Shown: piece after piece, positions 28,364 to 32,888 of the stretch
Layout of the letters: each line of letters opens with the position of its first letter
Position numbering within the stretch: the stretch's first letter is position 1
Source: an uncultured Thermoleophilia bacterium
GTDB lineage: Bacteria > Actinomycetota > Thermoleophilia > UBA2241
Assembly (NCBI GenBank): GCA_903927755.1
Contig: CAIYOD010000054.1
Span: 1-32,888 of the forward strand
Direction: 5' to 3'
DNA length: 32,888 nucleotides
The notes under the pieces: model-generated
Told to the model about the DNA's origin: nothing
Seen by the model: the letters and a program-made list of their open reading frames with translations, nothing else
Database searches by the model: none
Made by a program: the position numbers and the translations under genes

Positions 28364-30511
28364 GTGAGTGACCTGACGTCGATCGTGTCGGAGCTGCGCC
28401 GCCCGCCCCGCCTGCCCCTCGAGGCGTCCGTCGACCTCACCTACCGCTGTTCCAACGCCTGCCGGCACTGCTGGCTCGTGACGCCCGACACCCCCGCCGA
28501 GCGCGCCGCGGAGCTCACCACCGGCGAGTGGCGCGAGGTCGTGGACCAGGCCCGCTCGCTCGGCACGCGCCGCTGGTCGATCTCCGGCGGCGAGCCGCTG
28601 CTGCGCGAGGACTTCGCCGAGCTCTTCGACCACATCACCCGCAAGGCGATCGGCTACTCGCTCAACACCAACGGCGCGCTGATCACGCCGCAGATCGCGA
28701 AGCTGCTGACCCGCAGAGGCAGCAAGATGATCGCCCTGTACGGCGCGACCGCCGAGGTGCACGACGACGTCACTCGCACGCCCGGCTCCTTCGACGCCAC
28801 CATGGAGGGGTTTGCGCGGCTGCGCGAGGCCGGCGCCGGCTTCACCGTGCAGGTCGTCCCGATGCGCGCCAACTGGCACGAGTGGGAGGCGATGAAGGCG
28901 CTCGCGGCGTCGCTCAGCCCGCACTGGCGCGTCGGCGCAGCGTGGTTGTACCTGAGCGCCTGCGGCGACGCGGCTCGCAACGAGGAGATCGCCCGGCAGC
29001 GCCTGGATCCGGCGGATGTGATCGCCCTCGACGAGCCGATCCCGGCGGACGAGAGCGCGGCCGGGTCGGACGGCGAGGAGCCGGCAGCAGGGGCCGCGCA
29101 CCCGCGTCCCGCGGGCGGCGACGATCGCGTGTACGCGGCGTGCATCGCCGGCCGTCGCGACCTCCACATAGACCCGTACGGGCAGGTCGCGCACTGCAGC
29201 TTCATCAAGGACCCGGCGCTGCGCTTCTCGCTGCGGGGTCCCGGCGGCGTCGCGCCGGGCGCGCTCGAGCGCATCTGGGAGCAGGAGTTGCCGGCCGTGG
29301 CCGACGGTGTCTGCGGCGGGCAGGAGTATCTCGAAGGATGCGCCGTCTGCGACGTTCGCGACGACTGCCGCTGGTGCGGCGTGTACGGCTACCTCGAGCA
29401 CCGCCGGCACGGCGCCGGGGTCGACTACCTGTGCGAGGTGGCCAAGGAGGCGCGGCGCTTCAAGGACGAGTGGCGCCGCGATCACCGCCGCACCTTCCAG
29501 ATCGGCGGGATGACGGTGCAGGTCGGCGCGGACCGGCCCGTCGCCGCCGACACCTTCTCCGCCAAGTTCCGGGACTTCGAGGCGCCGCCCGCGGAGGGCT
29601 GCGGCGCCGATGGTCTGCCCGTCATCCACATCCGCCACCACTTCGGCCTGCCGGACCTGCACGGCCGGGACCTCGGCGCGCAGACCTACCGCAAGCCGCC
29701 CTGGGCCATCTTCCGCCGGGGCTCGTCGTGGATCTACCTCGGCATCTCGCCGTCCGACGACGGCGAGGGAGTGCCGACGGACCTGCACCGCGTGGCCACC
29801 TTCAACGACGACCACACGCGAGCGCGCGTCTACAACGACGACGCGCGCGTCGACTCGTGGGTCAAGGGCGGGCTCGCCTCGGTGACCATGTTCCCGACCG
29901 ACCAGATCCTGCTGGCGCGCGTGCTCGCCGACCGCGACGGGCTGTTTCTGCATTCCGGCGCGGTGATCCTCGACGGCGCCGGCCTGTGCTTCATCGGGCA
30001 CTCCGAGGCCGGGAAGTCGACGACCATGGACCTGCTCTGCGCACGTCTCGGCGACCGCGTCGAGGTCCTGTGCGACGACCGCAACGTGGTGCGCTGGTGG
30101 CCGGATGGGCCGCCGCCGGTGCCGTCACAGGTCGCCGGCCCGGATGCCGCCGACGTCGCCGCCGGGGCGGGCGGCGACGAGGCTGCGCCCTCGCCGCCCG
30201 GCTTCTGGGTGCACGGCACGTGGAGCCACGGCACCGTGCCGCTCGTCTCCGCTTCGCAGGCGCCGCTCCGGGCGCTCGTCTTCCTGCGGCAGGACGAGTG
30301 CAACGAGATCGTGCGGCTCACCGACCGCAAGGACGTCTCCTCGCGGATCCTCGCCTGCATCATCCGCCCCTTCGTCACCGCCGACTGGTGGGAGAAGACG
30401 TTCGACGTCGTCGAGCGGCTCGTCGCCGAGGTCCCGGCCTATGAGATGCGCTTCGACAAGAGCGGCGCCGTGGTGCCGCAGATCGAGGCGCTTGCAGCAG
30501 CGAAGCGGTAG
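28364..30511 (+). CDS. Radical SAM/SPASM maturase fused to HPr-kinase-like domain
   Basis: This is a 715-residue fusion. Residues 1-385 are a radical SAM/SPASM peptide maturase: Cys29, Cys33 and Cys36 (CxxxCxxC) bind the SAM cluster, and SISGGEPLLREDF is the SAM-binding GGEP motif. The SPASM part has C-x12-G-x4-C (CIAGRRDL to VAHC), then Cx2Cx5Cx2C (CAVCDVRDDCRWC) and a final Cys for auxiliary clusters. Residues about 390-715 resemble the HPr kinase/PEP carboxykinase-type P-loop fold: FLHSGAVIL, then P-loop GHSEAGKST at 545-553 and acidic Asp571/Asp572 (VLCDDRN). HprK-like proteins in some lasso peptide clusters phosphorylate a C-terminal Ser; here the neighbouring precursors both end in Ser. 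GTG 28364 lacks a clear SD and is probably coupled to precursor A. Kinase activity is inferred. Confidence 0.88.
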   Translation: MSDLTSIVSELRRPPRLPLEASVDLTYRCSNACRHCWLVTPDTPAERAAELTTGEWREVVDQARSLGTRRWSISGGEPLLREDFAELFDHITRKAIGYSLNTNGALITPQIAKLLTRRGSKMIALYGATAEVHDDVTRTPGSFDATMEGFARLREAGAGFTVQVVPMRANWHEWEAMKALAASLSPHWRVGAAWLYLSACGDAARNEEIARQRLDPADVIALDEPIPADESAAGSDGEEPAAGAAHPRPAGGDDRVYAACIAGRRDLHIDPYGQVAHCSFIKDPALRFSLRGPGGVAPGALERIWEQELPAVADGVCGGQEYLEGCAVCDVRDDCRWCGVYGYLEHRRHGAGVDYLCEVAKEARRFKDEWRRDHRRTFQIGGMTVQVGADRPVAADTFSAKFRDFEAPPAEGCGADGLPVIHIRHHFGLPDLHGRDLGAQTYRKPPWAIFRRGSSWIYLGISPSDDGEGVPTDLHRVATFNDDHTRARVYNDDARVDSWVKGGLASVTMFPTDQILLARVLADRDGLFLHSGAVILDGAGLCFIGHSEAGKSTTMDLLCARLGDRVEVLCDDRNVVRWWPDGPPPVPSQVAGPDAADVAAGAGGDEAAPSPPGFWVHGTWSHGTVPLVSASQAPLRALVFLRQDECNEIVRLTDRKDVSSRILACIIRPFVTADWWEKTFDVVERLVAEVPAYEMRFDKSGAVVPQIEALAAAKR

Positions 30512-30574
30512 TATCAAGGCCGGGTTCCCCGCCCGTGCCGGGCGGCCGCGCAACGGATGGTCTGGAGGCACCAC

Positions 30575-30781
30575 GTGAGACGCGAGGACTCAAAGGCGCC
30601 GGTTCGGCGCCGGGAGCGCCCGACGCTCGTCACGCTCGTGCGAAGCTCCTCCGAGGAGGCCGTGCTGGGCGGCTGCAAGCACGAGGCGCACCCCGAAGGC
30701 TTCCCGCACTTCAACCATCACCAGTGCGCGGGGTTTCTGATCGCGCCGTGCATCCTGTGCACCATCCTCGGGACGTCGTGA
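30575..30781 (+). CDS. RiPP precursor peptide B (68 aa, four Cys, His-rich core)
   Basis: This is the second putative precursor. ATG 30557 opens the frame, but GTG 30575 has GGAGG (30564-30568) exactly 6 nt upstream and is preferred. A basic N-terminus precedes L-V-x-L-x-R and EEAVL-x2-CK, matching precursor A. Cys residues are at 34, 51, 59 and 62 (C-x16-C-x7-C-x2-C), and the peptide ends CTILGTS. Between the first two Cys there are five His (36, 39, 45, 48, 49), absent from precursor A. It lies 63 nt after the first maturase gene and 19 nt before the second, so each precursor precedes its own radical SAM gene. There is no signal peptide. The nature of the modification cannot be told from sequence. 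Confidence 0.85.
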   Translation: MRREDSKAPVRRRERPTLVTLVRSSSEEAVLGGCKHEAHPEGFPHFNHHQCAGFLIAPCILCTILGTS

Positions 30782-30800
30782 GCGGCGTTCGCGCGGTGCG

Positions 30801-31973
30801 GTGAGCGACTTCGTCCGCCGCACCACGCGCCTCGAGCGGCCGATCGGTTCGCGCCTCGGCCGGCTCGACATCGAGCTCACCGAGCGCTGCGACAACGACT
30901 GCATCCACTGCTGCATCAACCTGCCGGCGGGGGACCGTGAGGCTCGCGCCCGCGAGCTGACCACGGCGCAGGTCGAGGGGATCCTCGACCAGGCCGCCGA
31001 GCTTGGCTGCCTGCAGGTGCGCTACACCGGCGGCGAGCCGCTGCTGCGGCCCGACTTCGAGGAGCTCTACCTCCATGCACGGCGTCTGGGCATCAAGGTG
31101 CTCATCTTCACCAACGCGCGGCGGATCACGCCGGAGCTCGCCGATCTGCTTGCGCGCGTGCCGCCGCTGGTCACCGCCGAGGTGACCGTGTACGGCATGC
31201 ATGCGGAGTCCTACGAGGCCGTCTCGCGCGTGCCCGGGTCCTACTCGCAGTTTCGCCGCGGCGTCGACCTGCTGCTGGACCGCGGTGTGCCCTTCGTGGT
31301 CAAAGGCGCCCTCCTGCCGGCCAACCGCGGCGAGGTGGAAGAGTTCGAGGCCTGGGCGGCCACGATCCCCTGGATGGACAAGCCGCCCAGCTACGCGATG
31401 ACGTTCGACCTGCGCAACCGCCGCGACGACGAGCGCAAGAACGAGCTGATCCGCTCGCTCAGGCTCCCGCCGGACGAGGCCGTCGCGATGCTCACGCGGC
31501 GCCCCGAGGAGTATCGCCGGGAGATGACCGAGTTCGCCGGCAGGTTCATGGGTCCGCAGGGAGACGTGCTCTTCGCCTGCGGCGCCGGGCACGGCGTTAG
31601 CGTGGACGCGTACGGGCGCGCGCAGCCGTGCATGGGCGTGCGCGCACCGGAGCTCACCGTCGACCTGATCCGCGCGTGCGCTGCGGGCGGCGCCGACGGC
31701 GGAGGAGCTACGCTCGCCGCCGCCCTCGAAGCGTTCGCCGCCCTGCGTGAGCTGCGGGCGACGAACCCCGAGTACCTGCGCCGTTGCGCGCGCTGCTTCC
31801 TCAAAGGACTCTGCGAGCAGTGCCCGGCCAAGTCCTGGGCGGAGCACGGCAGGCTGGATACCCCGGTGGAGTACTTGTGCGCCGTCGCCCACGCCCAGGC
31901 GCGCTGGCTGGGCTGGCTCGGCGCGGACGAGTACGCCTGGGAGGTCGTGGACTGGCGTGCGCGGGTGACGTGA
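30801..31973 (+). CDS. Radical SAM/SPASM peptide maturase
   Basis: This 390-residue enzyme is expected to install a radical-mediated crosslink or other change in a ribosomal peptide, probably precursor B immediately upstream. Cys30, Cys34 and Cys37 (ERCDNDCIHC) form the SAM cluster motif, and RYTGGEPLLRPDF is the GGEP motif. The SPASM domain has C-x11-G-x4-C (CGAGHGVS to RAQPC), Cx2Cx5Cx2C (CARCFLKGLCEQC) and a last Cys in the VEYLCAVAH segment. GTG 30801 follows precursor B by 19 nt, with no strong SD. It is clearly homologous in layout to the N-terminal half of the fusion protein at 28364 but lacks the kinase-like half. Whether it acts on one or both precursors is unknown. Confidence 0.9.
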   Translation: MSDFVRRTTRLERPIGSRLGRLDIELTERCDNDCIHCCINLPAGDREARARELTTAQVEGILDQAAELGCLQVRYTGGEPLLRPDFEELYLHARRLGIKVLIFTNARRITPELADLLARVPPLVTAEVTVYGMHAESYEAVSRVPGSYSQFRRGVDLLLDRGVPFVVKGALLPANRGEVEEFEAWAATIPWMDKPPSYAMTFDLRNRRDDERKNELIRSLRLPPDEAVAMLTRRPEEYRREMTEFAGRFMGPQGDVLFACGAGHGVSVDAYGRAQPCMGVRAPELTVDLIRACAAGGADGGGATLAAALEAFAALRELRATNPEYLRRCARCFLKGLCEQCPAKSWAEHGRLDTPVEYLCAVAHAQARWLGWLGADEYAWEVVDWRARVT

Positions 31974-32021
31974 GGTGTCGCGCGGAGGTGCCCTTCACTG
32001 TCGGCGAGCGGCGTGGGAGGG

Positions 32022-32027
32022 TAAGCT
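32022..32027 (+). promoter_or_regulatory. Candidate internal -10 (TAAGCT) before the PqqD-like gene
   Basis: TAAGCT fits TAnnnT in the 95 nt gap between the second maturase and the PqqD-like gene, the longest gap within the + strand peptide operon. It could allow separate expression of the recognition protein and peptidase. No -35 is seen, so this is weak. Confidence 0.2.
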
Positions 32028-32068
32028 GAAGCGAGGTACGGGTCCGCGACTGATTGAGGGGCATCCGG

Positions 32069-32374
32069 ATGACGAGTGAAGTGACGCTGCAGACGGTCTG
32101 CGTGCCGTCGGAGGACGTGGTGGCGCGCGAGATCGAGGGCGAGATCATCATCGTCCCGCTGGTGGCCGGCATCGGCGATGCCGACGACGAGCTCTACACG
32201 CTCAACGAGACCGGCAAAGCCATCTGGGACAGGCTCGACGGGCAGCGCTCGCTGGCCGCCGTGGCCGCCGAGGTGGCCGGCGAGTTCGATGCTCCGCCCG
32301 CGGCGATCGAGGCCGACGTGCTCGGCTTCGCCGCCGAGATGGCGCAGCGCGGGATCCTGACGGCCGGGGCGTAG
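32069..32374 (+). CDS. PqqD-like RiPP recognition element protein (101 aa)
   Basis: This is a stand-alone PqqD-family protein of the kind that binds a precursor leader and presents it to the maturase. ATG 32069 has GAGGGG (32056-32061) 7 nt upstream and is preferred over an upstream GTG. The 101 residues show the family pattern: an N-terminal beta region, then DELYTLNETGKAIWDRLDGQRSL (about residues 40-62) with the typical L-N-x-T-x-x-x-I-W core, and a helical end with EVAGEFDAPPAAIEADVLGF. Only one PqqD-like gene is visible for two maturases, so it presumably serves both, consistent with the shared leader motif of the two precursors. The peptidase gene follows 5 nt after its stop. Confidence 0.9.
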   Translation: MTSEVTLQTVCVPSEDVVAREIEGEIIIVPLVAGIGDADDELYTLNETGKAIWDRLDGQRSLAAVAAEVAGEFDAPPAAIEADVLGFAAEMAQRGILTAGA

Positions 32375-32379
32375 GCCCT

Positions 32380-32888
32380 GTGGCCGCGGCCGCGTCCGGA
32401 TCGGCGTACGTCTCCGCCGGCGGGGAGCTGCGCCTCAGTAATCCTGGGCAGCTGGAACTGCTGCGCGGCATGGCCGAACGCGGCGTGCCGTTGCGCACCG
32501 CGGTGCGCGGCTTCAGCATGACGCCCTTCATCCGGGACGGCGACGTGGTCACCATCGAGCCGCTGCGCGCCGACCCCGAGGTCGGCGACGTCGTCGCTCT
32601 CGCCTTCCCGGAGAACGGCCGGATGGCGCTCCACCGCGTGGTGGAACGCCGCGGAGACCGGTGGCTGGTGCGCGGCGACAACTGCCCCCAGCCAGACGGC
32701 GTCTTCGGGCGCGCGGCCTTCGTCGGCCGCGTCGCGCGCGTGGAGCGCGGCGGGCGCGATCTGCATCTCGGCTTGGACCAGCACGCTGCGTGGATCGCGG
32801 CGCTCAGCCGCTGCGGCTGGCTGCCTCGGCTGCGGGCGGCACGGCTGGCGCCGCGGCGGGCGGCCGGCGGAGCGCTGCGCGCGGCGCA
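32380..32888 (+). CDS. S26-type (signal-peptidase-like) serine peptidase, cut by window end
   Basis: The frame is open from GTG 32380, 5 nt after the PqqD-like stop, to the end of the window; 169 residues are visible. The nucleophile motif is GFSMTP with Ser46, followed by IRDGDVVTIEP. ALHRVV with His85 and VRGDN at about residues 95-99 follow. The His in place of the usual Lys is the pattern of ER/SipW-type signal peptidase I enzymes (Ser-His pair). No N-terminal membrane helix is visible, so it may be cytoplasmic. Peptidases of this group occur beside PqqD-like genes in other peptide clusters; removing the leaders of precursors A and B is the inferred role. The C-terminal 40 residues are Arg/Ala-rich and may not be the end of the gene. 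Confidence 0.82.
   Translation, partial: MAAAASGSAYVSAGGELRLSNPGQLELLRGMAERGVPLRTAVRGFSMTPFIRDGDVVTIEPLRADPEVGDVVALAFPENGRMALHRVVERRGDRWLVRGDNCPQPDGVFGRAAFVGRVARVERGGRDLHLGLDQHAAWIAALSRCGWLPRLRAARLAPRRAAGGALRAA

Noticed and set aside
28154-30001. 615-codon - strand open frame opposite precursor A and the maturase fusion
   Set aside because: The + strand has intact cysteine and P-loop motifs. The antisense product has no motif and shadow-type composition.
1-32888. CRISPR arrays, tRNA or rRNA genes, insertion sequences
   Set aside because: No short regularly spaced repeats, tRNA-like cloverleaf, rRNA sequence or transposase gene was seen. The only large repeats are coding duplications.

Overview
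The window is very GC-rich, dense and almost entirely bacterial coding sequence. Strong third-position GC, many GTG starts, a MEP-pathway/site-2-protease gene block, NHL plus IPT secreted proteins and a giant secreted repeat protein suggest a deep-branching or environmental member of the Actinomycetota, possibly a metagenome-derived contig. This placement is inferred from gene content and base composition only; no rRNA or other marker gene is present.

Layout. 1-4295: the 3' part of dxr, then rseP, a sugar-nucleotide epimerase and ispG, all on the + strand. The dxr-rseP-ispG core is a familiar arrangement; the epimerase between rseP and ispG is an addition. 4296-5402: two tiny paralogous single-span membrane proteins, each with the same short upstream motif, each followed by a long perfect hairpin. 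5403-18983: one gene for a secreted protein of about 4,526 residues, made of eight autotransporter-type beta-strand modules, one LamG-like domain, six InlB-B-like repeats and an Ig-like C-terminus, with no visible anchor. 19379-21964: a tandem duplicate pair of secreted NHL-repeat/IPT proteins of identical length. 22070-25346: a tightly overlapping three-gene cassette (CapE, CapF, CapG types) for UDP-N-acetyl-L-fucosamine. 25366-27930 (- strand): an ABC exporter followed by a small lower-GC membrane protein and a 64-codon ORF.

28169 to the end (+ strand) is the most interesting part: a RiPP (ribosomally made, post-translationally modified peptide) locus. Its order is precursor A, a radical SAM/SPASM maturase fused to an HPr-kinase-like P-loop domain, precursor B, a second radical SAM/SPASM maturase, a stand-alone PqqD-like recognition protein, and an S26-type serine peptidase cut by the window end. 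The exporter is divergent from it. The two precursors are clear paralogues: they share an EEAVL-x2-CK leader block, a four-cysteine framework C-x16-C-x5/7-C-x2-C and a Cys-Thr-Ile tail ending in Ser. The conserved terminal Ser together with the kinase-like domain suggests a peptide that is both radical-SAM-modified and phosphorylated. I do not recognise this exact combination as a described class.

The surface-related genes (giant repeat protein, NHL proteins, sugar cassette) probably serve the cell envelope. The RiPP genes and exporter form a separate secondary-metabolism unit.
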